Source: Trichobilharzia szidati
Lineage: Eukaryota > Platyhelminthes > Trematoda > Strigeidida > Schistosomatidae
Assembly: GCA_944472155.2 (NCBI GenBank)
Contig: OX235272.1
Span: forward strand, 9,718,354-9,782,353
Direction: 5' to 3'
DNA length: 64,000 nt
Position numbers and translations under genes: made by a program. Shown piece after piece: positions 25,301 through 40,300 of this stretch. Under the pieces are notes generated by a model. The model was not told the origin of the DNA. It worked only from the letters and a program-made list of their open reading frames with translations, and searched no databases. Within the stretch, counting starts at the first letter, position 1. Every line of letters starts with the position of its first letter.

Positions 25301-28300
25301 ATATCTATGGTCGGCCTGTAAATTTGGGCTACCGATATCCATGCTGAAAATTCCATACTTGTACTGAAAATACGGTGTGGAATCAAGCTGTAATCAAAAT
25401 AAACAATAATAGTAATAATAATGGAATTATACTCTACCACAATACACAAGTTCTATTCTTAGATCAATTTTGACCTCTCCTATCATAATTTATTTGAAAC
25501 GTATAACCTTTTTCACTTTCATATACTACTAACAATAAAAATCACTCTTAATTTAAATGTTTCTGTCTCACAACTTAACAAACAGGTTGATTTCAATGTT
25601 TCAAGAATGGCTTCACACATTGGCGAATAATAAAGCCGAGGTCAATTTAAATACAGTCAATCAATTGGCGTTTATTCTAGATGCTGGTCAATATTTAAGC
25701 ATGTCAAAGAATCAGTTTAATAATATGGAAAAAATGAAGCATAAAATTGATAAGGCAAATCGTATTTATACGTAAGTTAACTCAAACGAAGGTATGGAGG
25801 TGGGTGTGTTGGGGGTTGGGGGTGGAAACCATTTTCTGTTTTTGAAAAACAAACTGTTTTTTGACTCTAAATTTCCAGTGTAGACTTTGTCATATCAGTC
25901 AGGGAATCATTGAAAATCAGGAAAAGCTGGAGAGATATTTCGTCCCAGCTCCAGACTCTTTGGCAGTAGATATCCACGAAACCGCAGTGAGTCGAGCATA
26001 AGACATGCTGTAAATATGAGATATAGAGCTACCGACAACAATTGCCACCGATGAAGATTCCCTTCACTTTAACGTGATGGACCCTACTGTCTATACCACA
26101 TGTTCTTCTTCTGTCATTAATTCATACAGTCAGAATGACGCAAGTTCTCACGGGGTTACTCATTATTGTTAAGCAGAGGATATCAGTTGAGATCACTCCT
26201 AAAGGACCTTAGAATTTATACTTTTACAAACTATTACTCATATTTGAAGTAAATAGGTGGATTGTGACAAGCAGCGGAATCCAGAACAAGGCGCATTTCG
26301 TTCTATTTGGGACTCGTCATCTGGATGTACCTGCATTCTCCAGTAAATGGTGCTGTCCCAGTTCCCATAGTTTCAAACTCCAAAGCGTTTTCCATAGAAC
26401 CACTTGGACAACGAGAGCCACCTGAAGAATCCCAAATGGGATGAAATGTGCCTTGTTCTTGATTCCACTGCTGCTAGTCACCATTCACCAATTTACTTCA
26501 AGTTAAATGTAATCAGAAATCGTCGAAGCATCTGCACAATGAAACCGACATGTCAAGCTAAGGCTGAGCACTTCAATCCAGTCAGTCAACGGAAAAGTTC
26601 ACACTGAATAAAATTGTTGCTCATATTGTGCAGAATATTTTGCACTGTATTTTGTTCAACAATTTAACATACGAAAACAGAGTGTCAGATAGGTGAAAAT
26701 TTGACAGCCTACTGCCTTCCTATGAAGTCATTCGGATGAAACGATAGAGACTTCTAGGGAGAATTCGATAGAATAGGAAGTCATGACCAGTGAGGTCCAT
26801 CCAGTCAAGTGCGAGGATGGATGTCCTACCGACGACATTGGTTGGAGTCGCGCTAGTTAGAAGTTAGAATTCATGGGCTAAGTATTGAGTTGGGTTTCAG
26901 TGGCTGAATGGTATACGAGCTTTCCTTGTAGCCGGAACGTCCTGGGTTCGAACTTTTCTGTGGTGGGTGCGTACTGCCGATGATTCCTGAACTAGGATGA
27001 AACAGCTGGCTGTCCAGTACTTCCTGGTTTTCAATGGTTACAGGATTTCATCATGAGCTGACATTGGTTAGCGAACCATTGGAAAACCTGGAAGTACTGG
27101 ACTATAAAACTCAAGTTTCGAAGATGTGTAGTTATAGTTGAGATGACTATGAACAATAATAAATTGTGTTCGGAAAGTGTGGTCATCCAGAACACAATAA
27201 TACTGTTCCACTCACTGTGTGTGATATATCTAATAAAAAATCTAATGTGGAATAATAGAAAAGATTTGTAGCTCAGGTGGACGATTTACAATTGGTAGTG
27301 TTTTCTTGGTTGGTTGGTTTAGTTGTGGGCCTCCCCTTCGAATCAGAATCCAGGAACACAAATCAGCTGTTAAAAGACATGATATATATTCTTTCATATC
27401 AAGACATATAGATAATTATGGACATCAATTTGATTGAGATAATGTCGAAATTTTAAAGAGAGGAAACACCAAAAAGGCAGTCAGGGAATTCCTAGAAGCC
27501 TGGTACTCAAACGAATATGCGATTAACAAGCACGTTAATATAGACGAAATATACCAACTAATAAAAAGTAAGTCGTGTGACGAGAAAGTTTAAAATCCAA
27601 GTCAATAGAAAATCATCAGTACATATGTAATGATGGTTACCAAGAGACGCACTTCTATCACTCATGGAAAATTTAAATCATTTCACTTTATGCTAAATAC
27701 GGTGCTGAAGATTTTGCGCAGAAGGACGACGAAAGCTCCGCAACTAAACCAACCACCTCAGAGAACACTAGTAATTGCAAATCTAATATGGAGTTACATA
27801 TTGCCACAGTGCTGGCCAAGTTTTACGCATATATTAAACTGCTGTATTCCACTTCTACCTACCATTAACCAAATAATGGAAAGCAAAACTGGTTTTATAG
27901 TACTACAATTCGTGCTTAAGATTATTACTATTACTTATATATATACATATATATATTAGTGTTATTATTATTACTACTAATTAATTAGGAATTATCTATC
28001 CACACCATGTGAGAAACCAATTGAATTACCGCCCAAGTTTGTAAAACGATTGAATCAAGAAAAAGATCGTCCATCTTCAGCTACACTGAAAGGTCTTCGA
28101 GATTATCATTTGAATGCTCTGTCTTCATTATTCAATGAATTTTTAAATGTAAGTTTCTCCAATAGTAATGATAATAATAATAATTTGCTTTATTCCAAAA
28201 CAGTACCTATGATACAGTGCGGAACTGTCAGCATTTATATGGTACAATACTGAATCTAATTTACTTGACAACATAAAAAAACAATAAATGATATCACAAG

Positions 28301-31300
28301 GTACACAACACAACACCAGAATTGATAATAACAGCTATTTTGGCGTTTCCAGTGACAATAATGTCCATTTATTAGAGACCATCGACTTCATCTGTGAATG
28401 TCTAATAGAAAATGATATGGACGTAAGTTAACCGCCTAAAAGACTATGGGGAAATGCTACTCCGTTGTACTATGAATGTGCAGTTCCATTTTAACAACGA
28501 ATTCTACCGTCAAGTGGAGGGCGTAGCAATGGGCTCTGCTCTAGGTTCTTTCTTAGCCGATACGTTTATGGAAAAATTAGTGAATCGTTCACTTGAAAAC
28601 GTAATCAGCGAACTCTCGTCCTACTTTAAATATACGGATGAAACTTTCATCTTTCATAGTAATAGAATCGATACCAAGGTCCTTCTCAAAACGTTCAATA
28701 TGACAAACTCACACAGTTAGTTCACATGTAAGATACAAAAAGACGATACCTAATCGTTTCTTGATATCCCGCTAACAGAAGGTAAAGTGGCTGTATTCAG
28801 AGGGGTATTTTCTGGAAAAAGTCATGCGTTGGACAATACACCCATTTCAAATCATTTGCTCCTCTAACATACAAATGAAATCACATCAGTACCCTGATGT
28901 ATCGCGCTAGAAAAATCTGCACAACCGGCATTCTTGACGATGAAATAAAGAAAATAGAAAATGTATGATATGTTAACGGATATCTAGAAAAGCTTGTTAA
29001 AGTCTCGATGAGGAGAACAGAGAGAGAGAAATTCTTGCAAACTGTGGAGAAGAAACGTATATAAAAATCACTTTACCGTTCACAGGAGACGTAGCAACTG
29101 AATGACTGGCATCGAAACTCCGAAAAATATTAGCTAAAACATTTTTGCAGTATCATTGTGTTTAAAATTCGCCACTTCTTGTATAAGGGTAAGCTACCAA
29201 GTCTGGCCACCTCAGTGTGCATTTATAAATTTAACTGTTCTTGTGGAAAGAGACAGTTACGTAGATAGGTAGAATGATTTGTCAAGCCCATCGTCGCTTT
29301 CTGAAGCATTGTCCAACGTAATTAGGTAGAGGAGTTGTAAAGTTAATCAGAAGTCTTTAAATATTCCCATTTATAATATTAGAACAAGACATATAAGCGA
29401 ACAATATTGTTTTCAATTAGATCTTCTTCAGGCTTTACTCTAATTTACATAGATTTATATATAAAATTTTAACCAATGACGGTGATTTTGGGAATCAAAT
29501 AATAATCTTAATAGTCTTAATAATAATAATAATAATGTGGTAAATGTTTTGAACATAGTTAATAACGATGATTATAATGATAACAAAATATTGATAATAA
29601 GGTTTATGCAGGTGATAAGAATAACAAAGATAGTATATGTATATAAGTGTATAAATAAATTGGGTCAAATCTTAAAAGGTGAAGTGGAACGATAATCAGA
29701 GTTTAAATAAATATTATAAAAGTACAAAGGAGGTGGAAAATAAGATGTGTATTTATAAATTTAGTTGCTCCTGTGGAGAAAGCTATATAGGGCGAACAAC
29801 TAGACAGCTGAACAAACGCATTAATGAGCATCTTCCTTCATGGTTCGGAAAAGGTCAAATAAAATCCATACGAAGTTCTATTTTGGCTCATTTGATTGAT
29901 AGCGGTCACCAAGTGGACAAAAATAGTGCTTTCAAAGTTATCTATCGTATTCCATCGAGTCTTTCGAATGGAATCAGAAACCGTCTTTTACACTTAGCCG
30001 AAGCTATGGAAATTCGAGAGAACAATCCTAGTCTTTGCATACAAAAGAAGTTTGTTCAACCTTTGTCTCTCCCTTGGCCTAGGTGAACTGTATTCAAAAA
30101 CCCTCCCACCCTTTCTTATTTTCCACCTCCTTTGTACTCTTATAATATTTATTTAAACTCTGATTATCGTTCCACTTCACCTTTTAAGATTTGACCCAAT
30201 TTATTTATACACTTATATACATATACTATCTTTGTTATTCTTATCACCTGCATAAACCTTATTATCAATATTTTGTTATCATTATAATCATCGTTATTAA
30301 CTATGTTCAAAACATTTACCACATTATTATTATTATTATTAAGACTATTAAGATTATTATTTGATTCCCAAAATCACCGTCATTGGTTAAAATTTTATAT
30401 ATAAATCTATGTAAATTAGAGTAAAGCCTGAAGAAGATCTAATTGAAAACAATATTGTTAGCTTATATGTCTTGTTTTAATCAGAAGTTCCATACTGGCA
30501 TACTTAGTGGATGGCGAGCACAAGACTGATAAAAATTCACCCTTTACAATTCTATACGGGGGTGTCACCTCAACTCCCTAGGCTGGTACGTCTTCCTCCG
30601 CTAAACATAGCTGAGACAGTTGCCATAATCATTTTTCAACCTAGTCTTTGTGTTCAGAAAAAGTTTGTTCAATCCTTTTCCCTCCCTTGGCCTTTGCTCC
30701 CAACCTAAAATAGTTATCTCTCCCGATTTGATTTTATCTGTAATGTCAACTGTATTATCAATATCATGCTGTGCTCTAGTTGTATATTTATTCCCGGTTT
30801 GGCAATTTATTATATTATCTAATCTCTAGGCGACAATAGTTATTTTACCCTCTACCCCAACTGGTTAGTATACACATTCTACCTGCACACTCACCATTAC
30901 CTAGATTATATTAACACTTGAGCGGATTTATACTTGTTATTATTATGATAACGATGATCACCTCTACTGTTATCGATTAATTCACATCCCTGTACTCTAA
31001 TCTTTGATATTTTATTAACCACATTAACTCAATTAAGTAATACTTCACTATGTAAACGTTAGGCCTGATAATCATGTGCCGACCCCTCATAGTGGGTACA
31101 TACTGTCTATGAGTCCCCAAAAGTAGGGATAAACAGCTGTCCAGTACTCCAAAGTTGGTCTTCCAATGGTTATCTAACAAATATCAATCCGTGGTGAAAA
31201 TTAAAATATTAACGTGAACTAATAACGTGTTTTACCACCTGATATCGAACCATGCTTATAATCACAGATATTTTGTCGCAATTCACATCATTATTATTAC

Positions 31301-34300
31301 TGTTATAAGTATTCAAACCTACTGTACATATCGGAAGAGTAAAGAGCAAATATCACAGCCAAATAACCTTGAATAAACCATTCGGATCGCTCACCATTAC
31401 CAACGTATGCTGTTCTGAACCTTTGTGGCAAAATTCAACCCGCATTTGGTTTTTGACTACTGTATGGAGAATGAGTTTATGTGGAGAACTAAAGCCTGTA
31501 TAAGCGGACGGATAATGACTCCTTTGAAGTATTTCCGGGCCACTAAGGGTTTGAAATTGTATGATATACGGTCAGTTAGATGGATTTTCACATCAGCATT
31601 GGTTTGAAATGTACATAAACACACTTATGGAAAATTGGGACTTCTTTTTGCAGCAAATCAGAGATGCATACCCTGTATACTTTATATATATATATGTTTG
31701 TACAGACTGAGAAAATGACTTTGTCAGTTGATTATCCGATGGCAGTTGCTGTAACCAGAAGATCCTGGGTTCGAGCCCCGACTGCAGTGGGTGCATACTG
31801 ATGAAGAGTCTCAAACCAGGACAAGATGCCTGTCCACCATAGTATGATGGTTTTCCAATGGTCCTCTAACTGATTTCAACCCATGATGAAGTCGTGTAAA
31901 CAACCAAGTCAAATCCCTGCAAACCAACACTTGAATAAGGCTTTAAGCATTGAAGTTCCAGGAGCGAGAGCCAAGTTAAAGTATAACGCAGTAATGACCC
32001 TTAGCAGATACTAGTCGTTGAATAAAGGGACCTATTATTATTGTAGCGCCACTAATAAGGAACTGAGGTGAAAATTCCATGACGATCTTGTTTTTAATTA
32101 CTGTGTTGGATAATGCGTTGATAGGGTTACGTTTACGGTTAGGGTTAAGATTAGAGATAGCGTAAGGATTAAGATTAGGACTAGGACCAGATTTAGGATT
32201 GGGATTAGGATCAGGATGTTTTATTTTTACTGTCTGAATTTTTCTAGAAAATAGTTTTCAATCCCTTACTAGAACCCGTACTGATTAAAAGGATGGCTTT
32301 CAGAGAAGACTGAAAAAAAAGGATAAGAGAGATGAGTGGGTCACAAAAAGATCTCATCTTGAGTCACTTCGATAAATGACCGACTGACTGGTTTCAACAT
32401 AGAACTTCGCACCGATGTGCTGCAGTTCAAGTCGCCACACTCCATGTAGCACACAGCAAGAGAAGAAAGTGAAAAGAAATATAAAAAAGAGACAGTAAAC
32501 TGAGATATCAGGCAAAAACAATAGTAATATCGAAGAACCATATTGTTTTACTGGTTATTATAAGTCACAAGGAGTGAATGCATCCGCGCCAGCCATTGAG
32601 AACGATCACTTTGAGCCATATCACCACTTGTCTCCAGCCATTGGTGTTTACCCACTTGAGGATCACAACCAGTCGGGAAGTCTACACCTTCTTACGTGGC
32701 TTAAACTAAATCTTGTGGATTTCATTGAATGATGAAGCCATGTTCTGGTTTGATCACCACTCGCTCTTTTCCTACCTGATGCATTCTATGTCAGCTAACA
32801 CTGCACGTCGAGGAAAGCAATGGCTGGTCATACATAACACATGTCCTAACCATCTAACCCAGTAACTTCACAGCCTCCTCCATTGATTTCCCCTCCCTCC
32901 TTACCTAGCACTCGACGCCTAACCTCAATGTTGCTCACCTTATTACACCATTTCAAACGTGAGACAGAACTCAGGCACCTATGATCAAAGTCAGCTAGCC
33001 TTTTCATGTCCCACAACGATAAAGAAGGACGGAGCGGACTAGGGAGGAGTACACACGTCCTTTGGTCAATAGCTGGATATCAAAGGAATGAATACATGAA
33101 TACATGTAGAGTAAGTAGTATAACTTAAAAAAACGGACACTCCTCTTTGTACCTGGAAAACGTTTATGAGTCAGGTTAAAGAAAAATGTATAGCCGATAT
33201 TTTCCTTGCAAAACTAGAAAATGGGCCTTGAAAGACGCAGGTGATGAACTAGAATTCTACTGTCCGTACATGGATGATAGATTTTTGATTTTGAAAAGTG
33301 ATAATGAAGCAAAGAACATCCTCGACCTGTTTAATGACGTTCATCTTGCGACAAAATTTCACCATCGAGAAAGAAAGATACTCTAGTATTTTATTCCTAA
33401 ACGGCCTTATGACTAGAAAAGAGGACGGTACACTAGGAAGAAGTGTATATAGAAAACCTACATCAGTTGACTGTCAGTATACTCATATTTTTCAGCTTTG
33501 TGCCCTTGAAATACAAACGCAATCTGATAAAGTGCTTAGTCTACAAAGCAAGAGAAGTCTGCTCCGATGAATGTCTTAATGAAGAGCTCAATATTATGAA
33601 ACAGTTGCTGAGTGAGAACGATTACCCAGAAAAATTCATCGATAAGAATGTGAGTCAAAAATCAAGGCAGCCCAAGTTACCAATCGCTCCTAAAACGGCT
33701 GCATTCTAACAAATTCAGTTCCTTGGGGATGAAATCAGTGAGGTATTAACACAATGCCTAAGGAATGAGGTAAAAAGAGCATTCAGCGCTGCTGAATTAC
33801 ACTGTGTTCTTAAAACTACCCCCGTATTTCACATTCAGGAGTTAAAGACTTACTAACTACTTAATTTCGCCTCTTCTATGTGTACCTACAGATTTGATTG
33901 CTCCTGTGGAGCCAGTTAGTTACATAGGCCATACAATTAGGTGTGTTTATCGTAAGATTTTCGAACACCATGCTCCATGGTGGTTAAGTAAAGGACAAAC
34001 AAAATCCATTCATAGCTCTATTCCATCTCATATTGTGGATACAGAAGACAAAATTGACGATAACGACGCAGCTTTCAAAGTCATCTACCGCATATCAACT
34101 AATCTTAACTTCACCTTAAGATGTCGTCTAACACATACTGCTGAGGCTGTCAGTTGGGATCTACATTAAGATGCCTAACTTATGTATTCAAAAGAAGCTG
34201 GTTCAGACACTGTCCTTACCGCTTGGCTATCTAAGTTCGAATGATCCTCAATTTGTTGTGGAAATTTCCTTAATTTTATTTGATATTCTATTTGCAGTTA

Positions 34301-37300
34301 GATTTTTATGCTTATTATAATTTATGCATCTTTAGCCAACTGTGGTAATTCCATGGTGATCTTACTTAACAAATCGATATTAATTAAAAAACACCAATAT
34401 TGTTAATGACAACTATTCTAGAATATTCTATGTATATAAATATACATAAATATAATTGTATAAGCCAGAAGAGGAAATTATCGGAAAGGATATTCTTTGC
34501 TCAATGTTTTGTTTATCGTTATTTTGTCTGTATTTCTCTTGTAAAAGTAAACGTAATTTTTATGTAAAAACCACAAGGTTTTCTGAATGGTCGGTTCAAG
34601 GTCAGTTGTGCGTTCGTAGCCCATGGATTGTAATAGTTTGACTTTACTCATTTTTGCATATTTTTTTCACGGAAAGGGGTCGAAAGCTTCGAAAACGTTT
34701 AAACTCACCCCTCCTCTTTTACTGATATAAATATATAACTTGAGCACTGTGGTAGAGTATAACTCCATCATAGATAAGATTTTATTTTGATAAATCACAC
34801 AGTGTTTGTTATACAGTGATATTAACTGATGCGACCACGTTTCGAGCACAAACTATTGCTACTCATATTCATATCAAGTCACTCACTCTCACAACTTTCT
34901 TGCTTCATTTGTACACATGAGTAAAGACTGATGATTAAACATTTGAATAAAGTCAATATAAGATAATGAACATTCGGAAATAATAACAATAATATGAGTG
35001 TTACTGACGAAATACAATCAGATGGGAAATAAGACGAGTGTTTTTATAGTCAAAATAAGTAACTTGTTAGGATGTTATAACGTGAATTGAAATACATTTT
35101 AACATTATTTATTATCCTCCTCTGATCTGACTGGTGGTAATAATATCTTCCATATCTCCGTCATGAGTAATGAATCATTCCTGTTGCATGTGTCAGGTTT
35201 AGATCCGATGAACAAAGATTCAGTAACCAACCTCTCTCTCTCCATCCATCTATATTACTTCTTAGAATTGTAACTCTGTCCCACCAACCCTATTGTGTGC
35301 TTGTGTGTCAATATATGCAGTGAAATCGTTGAGCCGTTTTCTAAATTACTTATCTTCGTCGGGACAGTCATTCTAGCCTTAGCTAAATTCTTATGTTCTG
35401 ACAATCTGACTATTCCTGACCTACTAGTCTGACCTATGTAGTTGACCTCACAGTCATTGCAGGGTATTTTGCAAATTATATTATTTTGTCTAATTGGGTC
35501 AACTGGGTCCTTTAACCTACAGAGCCTGTGCCTGAGTGAGTTTGCAGGTTTGAATGCCATCTTAATTCCTGCTTTATTGAGAATCCTACGTACGGTCTCA
35601 GATGTGCCTTCCTTATATGGTAAAACTACTGTAAATGCCTTATATTCTTTCTTATTTATGTTATCACTATTAGTTTCACCATTATTTTTATTTTACTTTT
35701 GACCGCTTTTGATCTTCCTGATGAGTTTTATAGGATAGTTAGTTATTTGACACCAACGCCTCCTCTATTTGTTTTATTTCATCATTTAGGTTTTTTGTTG
35801 TACTATTTAGTGCCATTGCTCGGTGTGTTAAACACTTAACTAAGCCTGCCTTAACAGTTAAAGGATGACATGAATTTAAGTCTAAATATCTATTAGAATG
35901 CGTTGGTTTTCTATAAACACTAGTGTGTAGTTTACCTTCTTCTGTTCGTTTGATTTTGCAATCGAACATAGCTAATTCTCCTTATTCGTTTTCCGACTCA
36001 AATGTGAATTTTATTCCCTTTACTAGTGAGTTTATATGTGTCAAGAAGCTAGAGAGAGATATGTTCTGTTTTCAACACTGTGAAAGTGTCATCCATATAT
36101 CTCAACCATATTTTCTGAGCTTACTTACTGGCTAGTAAACTAAGTGAGGTTTAGGATGATGTTTGCTGGTAATCAACTCCTGAACCAAAAAGCGTGGAAT
36201 GCATGTATCCCATAGTTGAACCACCGACATACTTATTGCTGTTTTACGTTCTTTATCACTTCTATTTTTTTGTTTTCGATATGCATATTTCTAATAATTT
36301 TTAATTTTAATTTTACTTTATTTGTTAGGTGACAGCTAAACAGTTTGGTTTAACACTATCCCAGTTGTGTCAAATGCCTGAAATTGATCTAGCCACTCTG
36401 GTTGGATCGCCCAATAAAACAGGTGCCAGTCAAATTGGAGAGACTAAACAGGTAATTCAATATTCAAAAAAAAAACCATTGCTACCTCGGTGATTGTGTT
36501 ATTATTGATATTATTATCCCCTTGGGTTCCGAGTGGGACATGTGGCTTCTGTAGCACAGTGCCATTTAACTTTGTTCTGTATAGTTTTCCTCTTTCGCTT
36601 GCTCCATGATAGTCCCCATCCCTCCCGCTAGGCTTTTACTCCCACCTCACACGATCTCCTCCATGTAACCCTTGGACCTACGCGCCTAACTCCTTTTCTC
36701 CCATTCAGGCTTGACTAGAGGGCCTGGCTCGTGATGTTATTCAACGATTTCCTCAGCACGTGTCTGTTACCAACAGCCAATTCATCGTTGCAATAGGTAG
36801 GGAAGTATTTTAAGAAAAAATATTACTATTCTTCAGAACTGATTCAGAACTCTGCTAGCCGGAACAAGCTGGATTCAGGAAAGGCAAATCATGTGCTGAT
36901 CAAATTGCAACTCTACTCATCTTCATCGCAGAACAAAGCATAGAATGACAGTCAAACCTCTGCCCCAATTTCACCGACTTCGGAAAGGCCTTCGACAGAC
37001 AGCATTGACTGCGAAGTAATTTGCAAACTACTTCAACACTACGGCGTGCAGTGCCCAAGTCTTCATCAACCTCATTCAACAGATGGAAATATGACAATGT
37101 CACATTTCAAGTGATCCACAACAGAAAACCCGGCGAAACCTTTGGGCTGAATACAGAAGACAAGGCCGCCTGCTTACTATCACCAATGATGTTCCTCATT
37201 GCGGTGGACTGGATTATGCGTCAGACTGTTTGGAGCGAGGAGTCAGGAATACACCGCACTGACAGATAAGAAGACTCTAGAAGATCTGGATTTCGCGTGT

Positions 37301-40300
37301 GGATGATATATGTCTAATGTTACACAAAATCAAAGACTTGCAAACAGGCGAAAACCAAAAAACTGGCTGAAGAGGTAGGCAGCGAAGACAGGACTCCTGG
37401 CGAATATAGAGAAGACGGAGGAGATGAAGATAACTAACCAACCATCAACAACAGCAACCAGCATCAATCACTATCAACGGAAGAGATATAACAGAGGTTA
37501 CTTCCTTCACTTATCCAGCTAGAAAACAAGGTTCCAACCACAGGTCAGCGGAACAGATGAAGATGTCAAAGGTGGCCAGCCAAAATCGGAAAGGTAAGAT
37601 ACGCCTTCATCGACCTGAAACCAGTTCGGAAATCTTGTGCACTTCGCCTCAGAAGCATAAAAAATAATATTCGGATTTTCAACATGAATGTGAAGTCAGT
37701 CGCTTCTTCTCTATGTGTCGTAAACTTCGAGTGCCTGTGACGCAAAGGATTTCCAACAGGCTACTTCTGACTTCGATCAACCGTTTCCCACTTCACTGGC
37801 TCCATATTGAGGATCTAATGGTCGTCCAGAAGGAATTAGTAACAAGGAACTCTGGGAAGTAACCAGACAACAACCTACTGATGAACAAATATGTAGAAGG
37901 AAATGGAGATGGATCGTTTACATGATAAGAGGAGACTGTCGAATGATATCGTGAGCCAGGCCATTGTTCGAATGGGATTTGGGATGTAAACATTGATGTA
38001 AATTGCTGTCTGCCAATTTTGGCTAGCAGAAAGCTCTCTCACCACACTGCAGCATTGAAATTTAGTCCTTTCTCGTCCACTTTTATCTCACTAGAGCTTA
38101 GTTCTCTTGATGAGAGGTTGATATATGCTTTGTGTCATTCATATGTCTAGTCAATTATTTACTCATGTATATAAACGAAGTCAGAAAGTTGTGTAAGCAG
38201 TGCCTTGATATGAGATTATGAGTAGTAATAAATTGTTCTCGCCACGTTGTCATTAGTAAAAATATTACTGTATAACACAGTGTGACTTTATCAAAATAAT
38301 TTTTATCCATAGTGGAATTATACTCTACCTCAGTGCCCAAATTCTATCTGTTTACGTTAATGGAATCTACGGACAAGCTGTGAATTTCTTCCAAATGAAA
38401 TTCGAGACAATAATCCAAGCGATTATTAAGACCACACGTTGAGTGATGCATAAAATCGGAAAACACATGATTTGTCTTAAAAAGCGGTACTGCATTAAAC
38501 ATAAAATATGAAATATAACATATACAAGCCCCAATTGTGAGATGTCTGTGGCGCCTAATGCCGTCAAAAAGCACAGCCAACGTGAGTCAGTAAGTAAAAA
38601 CAGCAGAGCTGTGTGTCACTGGGCGATCCACCTGTTATTCAGGCAGTGCGCAAATGCCAGACACAGAATAAAGGGATACGGATAAACAATGTTCAACAGT
38701 AACGGATGGGTACACGAATAAAGTATATTTACGGCAAATAATGTTCAACTATAAGAAAATAAAGCAAGAATAAGAGTTTTTGCAGGAATACAATGGTACC
38801 ATCATTGCTTATTTTGTTGGTTTCTCATCACCTGCTTACAGGTCAAAGGCATTATTAAGTATATCCGCAGAAACAATTTCAAAATACTTGCACAGAGTCC
38901 ATTTCTTAATCAAAAATCAATCAATATATGCATACATTAATAATATATATAATAATACTAAACACTTTATTCCGAACACTGATGATCATACACAATGGAA
39001 ACCTTCGGCATTACGTAATCAAATGAAAGAGAGGATGAAAATATCCACTTAACATGCAGGGCAAAGAAAGACTGATAACCGCTTCTTTCTGAACGCATAA
39101 ATTGGGTTCCAGGTGCTTGATGGAAGTTGCTTCGTTAAACTTGCGAAGAACTGAACTCTTCTGCCTATTGATAATTTTGAACGATCTTGCGACGTCCACC
39201 TCATGACCTGTGTCGAGGAGATGCCTGGCGATGGCACTGCTTAAAGCATTTATTTCCTTTAAACATAAGCTTTTTGGTACATGTTCAGAAAATCTTAGGT
39301 ATGAGCTTCTTTCTATTCTTTTAATGTAACTTCTCCCGCAGATACACGTAGATTTGTATACACAGTTGGAATTAATATGAGAAGGATATCTATCGATTTT
39401 TTGATTGTACCAAAGAGCATGTTGTTCGACAGGCCGGGACCAGCTTAGTTGCAGGATAGGCTCTTTCTAGTGGCATTCTCAGTCTTCAGCTGACAACTGC
39501 TGTTCTATTTTCACCTTTATAATCAAGCTGAATGTAGATGGGCTTTTTCCCCACTGTTATTTGCTCGACATTTGTGACTTCAGATCTAGCATACTTGTTA
39601 ATGAACCTTTGGGGGTAACCGTTGCTTTTCAACATCTTTTGGAGAAACATAAATTCCTCCTCTAATCTCCTAGCTCTATAGTATACAGTCTTGACTAGTC
39701 CACGTTTAAGGCTTTTTTGACATTTAATAGTTTAGTAATACATCGAGTGAGTTAAACTTCATTAGCAAATGAAGACACAGTTAAAAATTAAGAAACACAA
39801 CTGACACTACTGTTTTAAAGATAAGTAGTATAAGTTTAACAATAAAATTATTCAAAATCGTTTACAACAAGGTAGAAATGTTCATCCTTTCAGTATTGCA
39901 CACTCTCCTGCTTTATTTTGGTTCTCCCCCTTTTTAGAAATTCTCAATTAAAACAAGACCATTGTTAGAAGATAAAGAAGAATTAACAAGATTGCTGAAA
40001 CGTGCTGCTTTCCAACCATTTGATTTTCGTTTAATTCTTTTCTATCAATATTTAGTTGATTATGGTGCTAAGGAGAATTCACCATTCATTGACCAAGATT
40101 TAATATTTCATATTGAAGCACTACGCTTTGAAGTGAGTAAGAGACGTTTTATTCTCCTTCTTCTTCTAACCTTAAATTTGATTTGATTGGTTGATATTTT
40201 TTATTTCTGTAATTTTAATTCCTTTTCCCTTCCCACTGGAATATAGGGATTCATGCTAGAGCTGTAAAGTTTCGTTGGTAGTTGTCTTTTATTATTATGA

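Larger units (their letters stand above)
29355..30476 (+). mobile_element. Penelope-like insertion with inverted arms (1122 bp)
   Basis: Arms 29378-29744 and 30115-30480 are reverse complements over about 366 bases with only scattered differences. Each contains a hammerhead-like motif near its outer end. The body encodes a GIY-YIG domain. A 12-bp direct repeat brackets it, and it lies inside an older Penelope copy. Confidence 0.82.
28375..31000 (+). pseudogene. Older Penelope-like element with reverse transcriptase motif, split by a nested PLE
   Basis: 28454-28720 encodes FYRQVEGVAMGSALGSFLAD, a Penelope-RT motif (Q..G.AMGSPLG...A), and FKYTDETFIF in place of Y.DD. It decays through 29342, is interrupted by 29355-30476, and resumes with TTCCATACTGGCATACTTAG and a C-terminal SLCVQKKFVQSFSLPWPLLP (about 30636-30700). 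Many stops. Confidence 0.66.

Noticed and set aside
31425..31607. Open frame MAKFNPHLVF...
   Set aside because: Partly in a dispersed repeat; no splice sites or family features.
32340..32541. Open - strand frame of 66 codons
   Set aside because: Corresponds to the LINE-B 3' region, not the LINE-B reading frame.
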